Below the pieces are notes generated by a model. It searched no databases, had not been told where the DNA came from, and was given only the letters and a program-made list of their open reading frames with translations. A stretch of DNA of 14,061 nucleotides from SIG603 sp964370775 (GTDB lineage Bacteria > Bacillota > Clostridia > Oscillospirales > Acutalibacteraceae), in the NCBI GenBank assembly GCA_964370775.1, contig CAYJKT010000045.1:1-14061 (forward strand). Direction: 5' to 3'. Shown here piece after piece: positions 1 to 6,538 of this stretch. The first letter of the stretch is position 1, and the number at the start of each line of letters is the position of its first letter. The translations under genes were made by a program, and so were the position numbers.

Positions 1-29
1 CTCTTGTGCACTTTATTTTCTTCAGCCAT
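1..29 (-). CDS. 5' end of an unidentified minus-strand gene (partial)
   Basis: An ATG on the minus strand (CAT at 27-29) is preceded by AAAGGAG (36-42) at good spacing. It opens a frame that begins MAEENKVHK and leaves the window at its left edge. A promoter lies just upstream. Only nine full codons are visible, so no function can be given. The start is convincing because ribosome binding site, spacing and promoter all agree. Confidence 0.6.
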
Positions 30-59
30 TTTTATCTCCTTTAAATAATCTCTGCTATA

Positions 60-88
60 ATAATACTACGTTTGAGAAAAGAAATCAA
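60..88 (-). promoter_or_regulatory. Promoter of the left-edge gene
   Basis: On the minus strand, TTGATT (83-88) and TATTAT (60-65) are separated by exactly 17 nt. The predicted start of transcription is about 25 nt before the AGGAG of the partial gene. Confidence 0.6.
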
Positions 89-225
89 TTTTTTCGCTAA
101 AATTTATTATACTCATTCTTCTGTCATACGCTCTTTTAAGCACTCCTTTTCTATTGCGTTTTAAACTCTCGCGTCTTATAACACAAATAATTGAGTCTTT
201 CTTTTCTATTGTTAAAAAGAAAATG

Positions 226-253
226 CCTTGAGAATACTCTCAGGGTGGTTTTT
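226..253. terminator. Isolated hairpin with U-rich flanks
   Basis: CCTTGAGA (226-233) pairs with TCTCAGGG (238-245) around the loop ATAC, giving 8 pairs including one wobble. TTTTT follows at 249-253 on the plus strand. On the minus strand the hairpin is followed by TTTTC and TTTTT (rc of 214-223). It therefore looks like a bidirectional intrinsic terminator. It stands between two divergent promoters, where no annotated transcript should end. Confidence 0.5.
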
Positions 254-296
254 CTATTTAAACATCAATTATTTAACGATAAACATTAAATTGTTA

Positions 297-325
297 TTGA
301 CAAATATAAAAATATTTGCTATTAT
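297..325 (+). promoter_or_regulatory. Promoter of the DUF2975/XRE operon
   Basis: Consensus TTGACA (297-302), a 17-nt spacer, and TATTAT (320-325) with an extended TG at 317-318. Transcription should start near 332, giving a leader of about 38 nt. The AT-rich stretch TTTAACGATAAA (272-283) upstream is a loose CG-centred inverted repeat, but nothing ties it to a regulator. Confidence 0.75.
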
Positions 326-369
326 AGAATTGAAAACAAATACTTAAGGTGAGATAAGGAGAGAATATC

Positions 370-1029
370 ATGGATAAATTGACACAGGTTAATAAAATAC
401 AAGGTAAAGAAAAATTAGTTAGCAATATTCCGAAATTTGCAAGAGGTGTAAGCAGAGCGATTTTGTTTTTTCTTATCGTAATTTTAGCGATAGCAATTTT
501 TGCGATTATATGGGTTAGCTTAATTCCTACTGATGACTTTCTAGGTGCGAATTCAATTCACGATGTAAGCAATTTGTATGTAGGTTATATTGATTTAGCA
601 GATGTAAATTTAGCTGAATTTGCAACTACTACGGAAGCTAAAAGCTTTCTGATTAGCTCAATGGCTTTCTCTGTAGCGATTATTTTGCCTTTGCTAGTTA
701 TAGGTATCTATATAGTTAAATTAGCTAATTCTATATCTTTAGGACAAATTTTTACACAAAGTACAAGTAAAAGTATTTTAGCAATAGCTATTACGGTAAC
801 AATTTCTATGTTTATAGACACTAACATAAATGCATTGTTTTCTATGTTGGTAGCCAAACCGTTTTTTTACGAGTATGTTCATGGTGCAACTGATATATTA
901 GGTATGTATAGAAGTACGGCATTATCTGTTGATTTATATGACATAATGATAGTTTCAGCATTGTTTTTGCTTTATTACGCTTTTAAAGAGGGCGAGCGAA
1001 TGCAACGTTTGTCTGACGAAACTTTGTGA
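370..1029 (+). CDS. DUF2975-family four-helix membrane protein
   Basis: This is a 219-residue integral membrane protein with four hydrophobic segments at about residues 29-51, 94-118, 134-160 and 188-205. It ends in a charged tail (FKEGERMQRLSDETL) that resembles the typical C-terminal FxxG...E ending of DUF2975 proteins. The start is well placed behind AAGGAG (356-361). Its stop lies in the ribosome binding site of a small XRE-type regulator, 8 nt before that gene's start. The same pairing is known for B. subtilis YoaS (DUF2975) and YozG. The biochemical role of DUF2975 proteins is not established. Sensing at the membrane, with the regulator as partner, is inference from gene order. There is no signal peptide or recognisable catalytic motif. 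Confidence 0.85.
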   Translation: MDKLTQVNKIQGKEKLVSNIPKFARGVSRAILFFLIVILAIAIFAIIWVSLIPTDDFLGANSIHDVSNLYVGYIDLADVNLAEFATTTEAKSFLISSMAFSVAIILPLLVIGIYIVKLANSISLGQIFTQSTSKSILAIAITVTISMFIDTNINALFSMLVAKPFFYEYVHGATDILGMYRSTALSVDLYDIMIVSALFLLYYAFKEGERMQRLSDETL

Positions 1030-1037
1030 GGTAGACT

Positions 1038-1247
1038 ATGCCGATTATTTTAAGATTAGACAGAGTTATGGCTGATAGAAAAATGTCATTAAACGAATTA
1101 TCAAGCAGAGTTGGAGTTGCAAACGTAAATTTATCCAAGCTAAAAACAGGCAAGGTAAGCGCAGTTAGGTTTTCTACTTTAGAAGCAATTTGCGAAGCAC
1201 TAGATTGCCAACCAGGGGACATTTTAGAGTATGTGAAAGAGAAATAA
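1038..1247 (+). CDS. Small XRE/Cro-C1-type regulator (YozG-like)
   Basis: The 69-residue protein is essentially one helix-turn-helix domain. The HTH lies at about residues 17-38 (SLNELSSRVGVANVNLSKLK), followed by a third and fourth helix with the typical STLEAICEALDCQPGDIL ending. There is no ligand or dimerisation domain. GAGGT (1028-1032), overlapping the stop of the DUF2975 gene, is its ribosome binding site, so translation is probably coupled. It is predicted to bind DNA in the cytoplasm and to regulate its own operon, as such pairs are presumed to do. The target site is not evident. A strong hairpin terminator follows at once. Confidence 0.88.
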   Translation: MPIILRLDRVMADRKMSLNELSSRVGVANVNLSKLKTGKVSAVRFSTLEAICEALDCQPGDILEYVKEK

Positions 1248-1251
1248 AAAT

Positions 1252-1297
1252 AGGCTATACCAAGCAATTTTTATGCAAGGTATAGCCTGAATTTTTT
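1252..1297. terminator. Bidirectional terminator between the XRE gene and the MFS gene
   Basis: A perfect 10-bp stem, AGGCTATACC (1252-1261) with GGTATAGCCT (1279-1288), is followed by TTTTTT (1292-1297) on the plus strand. On the minus strand it is followed by TATTTTTATTTC. It lies between two convergent genes and probably ends both transcripts. Confidence 0.88.
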
Positions 1298-1310
1298 ATG
1301 TAAATATATT

Positions 1311-2510
1311 TTAAGGTTTACCTAAATTGCTTCTTTTTAGATAAAATACTGCTAGCAAAGTAGATAATATAAATCCTAGAGCAACTAACATGAAAGGGAA
1401 AATTGCATTTTCACTGTAAAGTGCACCTGATGCAAAAGCTCCTATAATTCCACCGAAAGATTTCATCGCGTTGTAAAAACCCATAACCAAGTTACTGTCG
1501 TATTTTCTAGTGTTATCTGTTAGTATTTTTTGCATAACAGGCACGCTTATCGCATTTACTGCAAATAATATTACATTAAAGATTATAAAAGGTATTATAT
1601 CGGTAAATATAATTGCAAGTATCATGTTAAGTGAACAAAGTAGCAATATGATAATATTTGCTTTAAGCACATTGGTTTTGCGGATAATCCATATACATAT
1701 AGTGCTATTTACTATGAGCGTAATAATGCCCATAACTCCTTTTAACGCACCATTGTAGCTTGACGGAAAAGCGAACATGTCTCTAATATAATAGTTGAAG
1801 CTTTGGTCAAACGCAGTAAACGACATATTTTGCAAGGAACACATAACAAATAAGCTTACTAGGCTAATTGTTAAAAACTGTTTGCCAGCCACAAAAGATG
1901 CAAACGGATTTGCTTCCTTAATAAGCACTGATGCTTTCAATTTTGATTTATCTACTGTTGCATCATCTTTACATACAGCGAAGAATAAAAAGCCACATGT
2001 TATTAGTACTCCAGCCTGCACCCAAACTGATAAATACGGGCTATATGAACCTATAACACCACCGATTAAATAACCAAAAGCGCCGAAAACAGACTGTATT
2101 GTTACGTTGCGTGTAAGATTATAACTTCTCTGTGTCATGTCATCTGACATGTTTACTATGTAAGTTAAAACGCTAACAAATGCACCACCTGTGAATGCAC
2201 CAGCAAACATTCTTACCAAAATAAACTGCCACTCTAAGGTGGAAAGACCGAACATAATTTGACCTATTCCGTAGCCAACACAACATATTAAAAGTGTAAC
2301 TCTGCTTGAAATATAGCTGTTAATTTTGCCCCAAAATGGAGACACTGCAAAGTTCACAGCAAGCATTGCTGCTAGGGCATACCCAAACATATAACTGCCG
2401 AGATTTAAGTTTGTGAATATGGTAGGAGTTACAGGGTGAGTGAGGTTTGCGCCGATATTCAGTAAGCCTGTAACAGCCATAAACAAAAGCATTCTTTTTT
2501 TATTATCCAA
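1311..2510 (-). CDS. MFS transporter, substrate unknown
   Basis: This 399-residue, very hydrophobic protein has about 12 predicted transmembrane helices and a short positive N-terminus, the usual size and layout of a major facilitator superfamily permease. SPFWGKINSYISSRV (about residues 57-71) matches the MFS loop 2-3 position (GxxxDRxGRR-like), though degenerate. The start appears to be TTG (2508-2510) behind GAGGG at about 8 nt. The next in-frame ATG (codon 7) has no ribosome binding site. It lies 22 nt downstream of a URO-D-superfamily gene on the same strand and is probably co-transcribed with it. An importer or exporter of that enzyme's substrate or product is plausible but unproven. 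Sequence alone does not give the substrate or direction. Confidence 0.85.
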   Translation of the reverse strand: MDNKKRMLLFMAVTGLLNIGANLTHPVTPTIFTNLNLGSYMFGYALAAMLAVNFAVSPFWGKINSYISSRVTLLICCVGYGIGQIMFGLSTLEWQFILVRMFAGAFTGGAFVSVLTYIVNMSDDMTQRSYNLTRNVTIQSVFGAFGYLIGGVIGSYSPYLSVWVQAGVLITCGFLFFAVCKDDATVDKSKLKASVLIKEANPFASFVAGKQFLTISLVSLFVMCSLQNMSFTAFDQSFNYYIRDMFAFPSSYNGALKGVMGIITLIVNSTICIWIIRKTNVLKANIIILLLCSLNMILAIIFTDIIPFIIFNVILFAVNAISVPVMQKILTDNTRKYDSNLVMGFYNAMKSFGGIIGAFASGALYSENAIFPFMLVALGFILSTLLAVFYLKRSNLGKP

Positions 2511-2532
2511 AATTTTCCCTCTCTATATAAAC

Positions 2533-3600
2533 TTATGCATGAGCATGTTTTTTTGCCATGTTAATTATATCGTTCGCCATTTCTTCGCTCTTTACACCGT
2601 GGATTATCAGGTGCAATCCATTGTGTGAAAGCTCTTTCATTATCGTCTCTACTTCGTCTAGCTGAGGCGCTAAAATCAAGCCTTTGCCAGCTTTTTGTAT
2701 TCTTTTAAACACGTCTATATGTTCAGAAGTTCTAGATTGCCCAGCTACTGGTGTCCATTGAATGTTGTTGATGTTTTTTACTGATAATATCATATCTAAA
2801 TGGCGAACTTCCTCAACTCCGTCAAGATGATAGCTAGCATAGTCTAGTATTTTAGAAGAATTTTCAAGCTCTTGCAACACGAATTCCTCGAATAAAGACG
2901 GAGAAATCATAACAGAAAAATCACATTGTAACTGCGAATGTGAACCAGGTGCCCAAAGTTGCATCCAACCATGTGTAGAACCACCTAGGTTATTCTTTGT
3001 AATAATATCGTGAAAAGCTAGAGTAGATGTGTCCCATGCTTCTTGAATTTTTATAAGGCTATCTTGTACAAACTCAGGTTCTTCAAGCATATCACAAAGC
3101 AGATTTTCAGTTCCACGTATCTCGGCTAAAGCATCTACAATTCCACAATTATCTGTCATAGATACAAAATAATCGTTTTTAGATAACGCAACCATGTCTT
3201 TTACCAAGTTCTTTTGTCTTTCATAAGCAGAGTTATTACTTAAATCAGCGTGAACTAAGTCGCTGATAGGCTCGTCTACTGCTGGCTCGAACCAAACTGT
3301 TGAATTAGTGTACTTTGGCTTGCAACCAAAGTATTCGCAGTGTCCACCTGTTCCAAAATCTATGTATTTTGCAGGTATGCTCTCTGCAAAATATTTTCTG
3401 TTGCTATACATTTCTCTGCAAATTGCATCAATAACTTCTGGGTTGCAGTAACGGTCTTCTACAGAAAATTTGTTGATAAATTCAGTTGGATGTTTATCAA
3501 TTACTTGTATGGATAAAGAGCAACGTTCATAATATTCTTTGTTCCAATGTGCAAGGAAATGCTGTTTGCTTTCTTCCCAATTTTCTTTAAATTTTAACAT
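2533..3600 (-). CDS. URO-D / methyltransferase-superfamily protein, not heme HemE
   Basis: This 355-residue protein belongs to the uroporphyrinogen decarboxylase superfamily (TIM barrel shared with corrinoid and cobalamin-independent methyltransferases). Family-type segments are HGWMQLWAPG (about 210-219), CDFSVMISPSLFEEFV (226-241), YHLDG (257-261) and the IQWTPVAG strand (280-287). No HxC zinc/thiol motif of MtaA or CmuA type is visible at the usual place. No heme or corrinoid genes are nearby, so porphyrin synthesis is unlikely. The start at 3600 has AAAGGAAG before it. A longer in-frame version would begin upstream of the promoter. It is first in an operon with an MFS transporter. Its promoter carries the AAAACGCTTATAT word also seen before dgoD and the GH2 gene, which suggests a catabolic role. 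The actual reaction is unknown. Confidence 0.78.
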   Translation of the reverse strand: MLKFKENWEESKQHFLAHWNKEYYERCSLSIQVIDKHPTEFINKFSVEDRYCNPEVIDAICREMYSNRKYFAESIPAKYIDFGTGGHCEYFGCKPKYTNSTVWFEPAVDEPISDLVHADLSNNSAYERQKNLVKDMVALSKNDYFVSMTDNCGIVDALAEIRGTENLLCDMLEEPEFVQDSLIKIQEAWDTSTLAFHDIITKNNLGGSTHGWMQLWAPGSHSQLQCDFSVMISPSLFEEFVLQELENSSKILDYASYHLDGVEEVRHLDMILSVKNINNIQWTPVAGQSRTSEHIDVFKRIQKAGKGLILAPQLDEVETIMKELSHNGLHLIIHGVKSEEMANDIINMAKKHAHA

Positions 3601-3631
3601 GGTTAGCTTCCTTTTGTTCATTAATAAGGTA

Positions 3632-3660
3632 ATAGTAACATATAAGCGTTTTATAGTCAA
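3632..3660 (-). promoter_or_regulatory. Promoter of the URO-D-like/MFS operon
   Basis: On the minus strand, TTGACT (3655-3660), a 17-nt spacer, and TACTAT (3632-3637) preceded by an extended TGT. Start of transcription is predicted near 3625, about 25 nt before the ATG at 3600. This rules out the longer open frame that reaches 3699. Confidence 0.75.
3640..3655. promoter_or_regulatory. Candidate operator, AAAACGCTTATAT type, in the promoter spacer
   Basis: Read on the minus strand this is TATAAAACGCTTATAT, an inverted repeat TATAA-N5-TTATA lying between -35 and -10. It matches the word AAAACGTTATAT found before dgoD and the GH2 gene, apart from one inserted C. A protein bound here would block RNA polymerase. 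The regulator is not in the window. Confidence 0.4.
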
Positions 3661-3715
3661 ACAAAATGACATAATTTTATTAATAAAATAAATCGACATA
3701 AACTGAAATTAATTG

Positions 3716-3744
3716 TTGATTTAATTAGTATAATGTGCTATAAT
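3716..3744 (+). promoter_or_regulatory. Promoter of hpf
   Basis: TTGATT (3716-3721), 17-nt spacer, TATAAT (3739-3744) with an extended TGC. Transcription should start near 3751. The upstream ATG at 3733 sits inside this promoter, so it cannot be the start of hpf. Confidence 0.75.
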
Positions 3745-3750
3745 ATAGTT

Positions 3751-3858
3751 AAGATATTTAACCATATCTTGCCTGAGCTTACAGCCGAAGGGTTCAGGTG
3801 GTTTAGTAATTCGGTTAGAAAGGACATCGTATATTTCACAATATATGACGGTGTGGAT
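3751..3858 (+). promoter_or_regulatory. Structured leader of hpf mRNA with competing helices
   Basis: The untranslated leader of about 108 nt can form AAGATAT/ATATCTT (3751-3757 with 3764-3770), a hairpin at the very 5' end. It can also form CCTGA/TCAGG (3772-3776 with 3794-3798), AACCA/TGGTT (3760-3764 with 3799-3803) and AGCCGAA/TTCGGTT (3783-3789... using 3784-3789 with 3810-3816, one G-U pair). The second and fourth helices conflict, as do the first and third. No terminator U-tract is present, so any control would be on translation or mRNA stability. I recognise no known riboswitch or ribosomal protein leader. Confidence 0.4.
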
Positions 3859-4383
3859 ATGAAAATTAAAGTTAACGGAAGAAAAGTAAATCTAAAGGAC
3901 AATTTCATAGCATTAGTTGAGAAAAAACTTGCTAAATTTGACCGAATTTTCGATGAAGATTCTGAGGCAACTGTTACAGTTACTTTGGAAAGAAACAGAC
4001 AAACTGTTGAAATTACTATTAATCAACGTGGTATGTTCTACAGAGCTGAGTCCACGGAACTAGAGATGAATGATGCCTTAGATAATGTTGTTTCTAAGCT
4101 AGGAAGACAAATTAGAAAAAATAAAACAAGACTAGAGAACAATAAAAAAGTTCAAAAAATAGAATTTGTAGATGATTACTATGACGAACCAGAAGATGAA
4201 TTTAACATAGTTAGAACAAAAAAATTCTTTGTTGAGGTTATGACAGTAGAAGAAGCTATTTTACAAATGAACCTTTTAGGGCATGAGTTCTTTATGTTTA
4301 GAAGTGACGACAGTGGAGAAACATGTGTTGTATATAAAAGAAAAGACGGAAACTATGGCTTGTTAGAATCTAAAAAAGTATAA
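3859..4383 (+). CDS. hpf: Ribosome hibernation promoting factor, long form
   Basis: Long-form HPF binds the 30S decoding region and joins two 70S ribosomes into inactive 100S dimers when growth slows. The 174-residue length is close to the long form and well above the short form of about 95. Residues 1-105 are the ribosome-binding domain, starting MKIKVNGRKVNLKDNF. An acidic linker (DDYYDEPEDEF) follows. The C-terminal dimerisation domain, about 118-174, has the family block TVEEAILQMNLLGHEFFMF and ends KRKDGNYGLLE. The start at 3859 is chosen because it fits the family, has GGTG at 3850-3853, and lies downstream of the promoter; the open frame itself begins at 3733. It is monocistronic, with its own promoter and terminator. 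Confidence 0.95.
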   Translation: MKIKVNGRKVNLKDNFIALVEKKLAKFDRIFDEDSEATVTVTLERNRQTVEITINQRGMFYRAESTELEMNDALDNVVSKLGRQIRKNKTRLENNKKVQKIEFVDDYYDEPEDEFNIVRTKKFFVEVMTVEEAILQMNLLGHEFFMFRSDDSGETCVVYKRKDGNYGLLESKKV

Positions 4384-4417
4384 TACTTGATTTATGACTT
4401 GTTAAGAGTTCGATATA

Positions 4418-4465
4418 AAAGCAAAATGAGTAGAGTTCTATATGAACATCTACTCGTTTTGCTTT
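4418..4465. terminator. Bidirectional terminator between hpf and dgoD
   Basis: A very long hairpin: 4418-4438 pairs with 4444-4465 around the loop TATAT, giving 21 pairs with one bulged A (4448) and one G-U. The stem ends are A-rich and T-rich, so either strand ends in a U-rich run. It lies between convergent hpf and dgoD. Confidence 0.88.
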
Positions 4466-4494
4466 ATTAAGGAAGAAAGACGTAATCTAGTTAA

Positions 4495-5643
4495 TTACCA
4501 TTCTGCAATACATCCGTCGTCAGTACGCCAAATAGTGTTTTTCCAATCATGACCAATCTTTGCCATCTCTTTTACTTTTTCTTCGTTTATCTCTATACCT
4601 AAACCAGGTTTAGAAGGTTTAGCAATATATCCATTCTCAAAGTTGAAAATCGAAGTATCTGCAAGGTAATCTAATAAATCTGATCCCTTGTTATAATGAA
4701 TACCCAAACTTTGCTCTTGAATAAATGCGTTTGGAGTAGCAAAGTCTAGCTGAACACAAGAGGCTAAAGCGATAGGCCCTAACGGACAATGTGGTGCTAC
4801 TGCAATGTCATAAGCTTCTGCCATTGCAGCAATTTTTCTGCACTCCAAAATACCACCAGCGTGGCTTAAATCAGGTTGAACAATGTCAACTCCACCACCT
4901 GTGATAATATTTTTAAACCCCCACCTTGTGTAGTTTCTTTCACCAGTTGCAATTGGTGTCACAGTGTGACGACGAAGCTCAACAAATGCCTCCTCATGCT
5001 CTGTCAAAACAGGTTCTTCTATAAACATCAAATGATATTTCTCTAGTTCTTTCATCAAAACTCTAGCCATTGATTTATGTATTCTACCGTGAAAATCTAT
5101 AGCTACATCAAGGTTATAGCCTAGTTTTTCTCTGATAGAAGCAACTCTATTACTAACAGCTTCTACCTCTTTAAAACTGTCAATCCACTTAAGTTCAGAA
5201 GTAGCGTTCATCTTAACAGCTGTGTAGCCTGTATCGTACATTTTTTGTGCAGCCTCTGCAACTTCGTTAGGTCTGTCACCTGCTATCCAAGCATAAACTT
5301 TTTGCTTGTCTCTAACAGCGCCACCAAGCATATCGTAAACTGGCATGTTGTGGTATTTACCTTTAATATCCCACAAAGCTTGCTCAATTCCAGATATAGC
5401 ACTTGTAAGAACAGGGCCACCTCTATAGAAAGAACCTCTATAAAGTGTTTGCCAAATATCCTCAATGTCACCAGCACTTCTGCCGATGATGTACTGGCTC
5501 ATCTCCTGAACACAGGCTGCAACGGTGTCAGCTTTGCCCTCAACAATTGGCTCGCCCCAACCGACAATACCAGACTCAGTTGTGATTTTTACGAATAGCC
5601 ACCTAGGTGGAACTTTGAATAATTCTACGTCTCTTATCTTCAT
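4495..5643 (-). CDS. dgoD: D-galactonate dehydratase
   Basis: The enzyme dehydrates D-galactonate to 2-keto-3-deoxy-D-galactonate (De Ley-Doudoroff route). The protein has 382 residues, the same as E. coli DgoD, and is collinear with it from start to end: PPRWLF near the N-terminus, YRGGP (73-77), LSHAGGI (259-265), APHCPLGPIALAS (283-295), and the ending IAEW. It belongs to the enolase superfamily, mandelate racemase subgroup. Expected metal ligands are present at D183, E209 and E235. H185 (DFHGR), H285 and E310 are also in place. GGAGGTC precedes the ATG. The next pathway genes (KDGal kinase and aldolase) are not in the window. The shared operator-like word downstream of its promoter also occurs at the GH2 gene, so galactose-derived carbon is a plausible link. 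A related sugar acid as substrate cannot be excluded. Confidence 0.9.
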   Translation of the reverse strand: MKIRDVELFKVPPRWLFVKITTESGIVGWGEPIVEGKADTVAACVQEMSQYIIGRSAGDIEDIWQTLYRGSFYRGGPVLTSAISGIEQALWDIKGKYHNMPVYDMLGGAVRDKQKVYAWIAGDRPNEVAEAAQKMYDTGYTAVKMNATSELKWIDSFKEVEAVSNRVASIREKLGYNLDVAIDFHGRIHKSMARVLMKELEKYHLMFIEEPVLTEHEEAFVELRRHTVTPIATGERNYTRWGFKNIITGGGVDIVQPDLSHAGGILECRKIAAMAEAYDIAVAPHCPLGPIALASCVQLDFATPNAFIQEQSLGIHYNKGSDLLDYLADTSIFNFENGYIAKPSKPGLGIEINEEKVKEMAKIGHDWKNTIWRTDDGCIAEW

Positions 5644-5663
5644 AACAGACCTCCATATAAATA

Positions 5664-5677
5664 ATATAACGTTTTAT
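5664..5677. promoter_or_regulatory. Candidate operator AAAACGTTATAT before dgoD
   Basis: On the minus strand this reads ATAAAACGTTATAT, nearly palindromic around the central CG (TAAAAC/GTTATA, 5 of 6 matching). It lies just after the predicted transcription start, a common place for LacI-family repressors, whose sites are often CG-centred. The same 12-mer occurs exactly at 6489-6500 before the GH2 gene. Confidence 0.5.
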
Positions 5678-5686
5678 GATGTTATT

Positions 5687-5715
5687 ATAATATCACATTA
5701 TTTTCTAAAATACAA
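5687..5715 (-). promoter_or_regulatory. Promoter of dgoD
   Basis: On the minus strand, TTGTAT (5710-5715), a 17-nt spacer, and TATTAT (5687-5692). The predicted start near 5680 gives a short leader that contains the operator-like site and GGAGG. Confidence 0.65.
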
Positions 5716-5783
5716 ATGAATTAATAGTGAATTTTTAATAAACAAGCTGTCATTTTTTAAGATTTTATGCAATTTTTAAGATA

Positions 5784-5812
5784 TTTACAAAATTGATTAC
5801 TTTTGTTATAAT
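5784..5812 (+). promoter_or_regulatory. Promoter of tag
   Basis: TTTACA (5784-5789), 17-nt spacer, TATAAT (5807-5812) with an extended TGT. Transcription should begin near 5819, so the open frame's earlier start codon at 5793 is not transcribed. Confidence 0.7.
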
Positions 5813-5837
5813 AAATAAAAAAATAAGGTGTGATAAA

Positions 5838-6392
5838 ATGAGACGTTGTGAATGGCCGACTTTAGAGAGCAATCCGATATATATCGAATACCATGATACT
5901 GAGTGGGGCGTGGCTTCGCATGATGATGCATATTTGTTTGAGATGTTTATTTTAGAATCATTTCACTGTGGATTATCTTGGTTGCTTGTGCTGAAAAAAA
6001 GAGACAACTTTAGAAAAGCATTTGATAACTTTGACCCTAAGATTATCAAAGATTATTCAGAAGAAAAAGTAAATGAGCTTATGAGTGATGAGGGAATTAT
6101 AAGAAACAAAGCGAAAATTCTTGCGACAATCGCAAATGCAAAAGCGTTTTTGAAAGTTGTAGACGAGTTCGGTAGCTTTGATAATTATATATGGTCGTTT
6201 ACGGATAATAAGGTAGTGAGAAATCCGTTTGACGGAAAAACTGACAGAAATGAGCTATCTAACACAGTATCAAAAGATTTGAAAAAACGTGGCTTTAAAT
6301 TTATGGGTACAGTGACTTGTTTTTCATACTTAGAGGCTATTGGAGTTATGAATAATCACGCTACATATTGTGATTGTTACAATAAAGATTAA
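5838..6392 (+). CDS. tag: DNA-3-methyladenine glycosylase I
   Basis: Tag removes 3-methyladenine from alkylated DNA, starting base excision repair in the cytoplasm. The 184-residue protein is close to E. coli Tag (187). Family marks are MRRCEWP at the N-terminus, YHDTEWG (18-24), LESFHCGLSW (39-48, with the catalytic-region Glu at 40) and the terminal HATYCDCY. The zinc ligands of the family can be placed as C4, H19, H174 and C178. The loop FHC replaces the common QQA before GLSW, a small departure from the enterobacterial form. The start at 5838 follows AAGGTG (5825-5830) and lies downstream of the promoter. It is a single-gene unit with its own promoter and terminator, divergent from dgoD and apparently unrelated to the sugar genes. 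Confidence 0.93.
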   Translation: MRRCEWPTLESNPIYIEYHDTEWGVASHDDAYLFEMFILESFHCGLSWLLVLKKRDNFRKAFDNFDPKIIKDYSEEKVNELMSDEGIIRNKAKILATIANAKAFLKVVDEFGSFDNYIWSFTDNKVVRNPFDGKTDRNELSNTVSKDLKKRGFKFMGTVTCFSYLEAIGVMNNHATYCDCYNKD

Positions 6393-6398
6393 TAAATT

Positions 6399-6438
6399 TA
6401 TCTATTTTGCTATATCTTAGTGAAATAGATATTTTTTT
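6399..6438 (+). terminator. Terminator of tag
   Basis: TATCTATTT (6399-6407) pairs with AAATAGATA (6423-6431), a 9-bp AT-rich stem with a 15-nt loop. Seven T follow at 6432-6438. The stem is weak but the U-tract is long. Confidence 0.7.
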
Positions 6439-6449
6439 ATTTCTTTGTA

Positions 6450-6478
6450 TGTACTTTTGCATTTTTATATGTTATAAT
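6450..6478 (+). promoter_or_regulatory. Promoter of the GH2/nitroreductase operon
   Basis: TATAAT (6473-6478) with an extended TGT (6470-6472). The -35 at 17 nt is only TGTACT (6450-6455), so the promoter probably depends on the extended -10 or on an activator. Transcription should start near 6485. Confidence 0.55.
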
Positions 6479-6486
6479 CGTTTAAG

Positions 6487-6500
6487 TTAAAACGTTATAT
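6487..6500. promoter_or_regulatory. Candidate operator AAAACGTTATAT before the GH2 gene
   Basis: TTAAAACGTTATAT lies at or just after the predicted transcription start. Its 12-mer AAAACGTTATAT is identical to the one before dgoD and sits in the same relation to the -10 box (10 nt from the end of TATAAT to the first A). An overlapping inverted repeat CGTTTAA-G-TTAAAACG spans 6479-6494. Placement suggests repression. Confidence 0.5.
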
Positions 6501-6538
6501 ATTTTACAAAAAATGAAAGTAAAGGAAAAGGTTTTATT

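Noticed and set aside
121..170. Short minus-strand GTG frame of about 25 codons in the left intergenic region
   Set aside because: The AAAAGGA motif abuts the GTG with no spacing and the frame runs into the promoter of the next gene.
3601..3699. N-terminal extension of the URO-D-like gene by 33 codons
   Set aside because: It runs through the -10 and -35 boxes of the gene's own promoter; the ATG at 3600 has a good AAAGGAAG site.
3733..3858. N-terminal extension of hpf by 42 codons
   Set aside because: Its ATG lies within the predicted -10 region, and the added residues do not resemble HPF.
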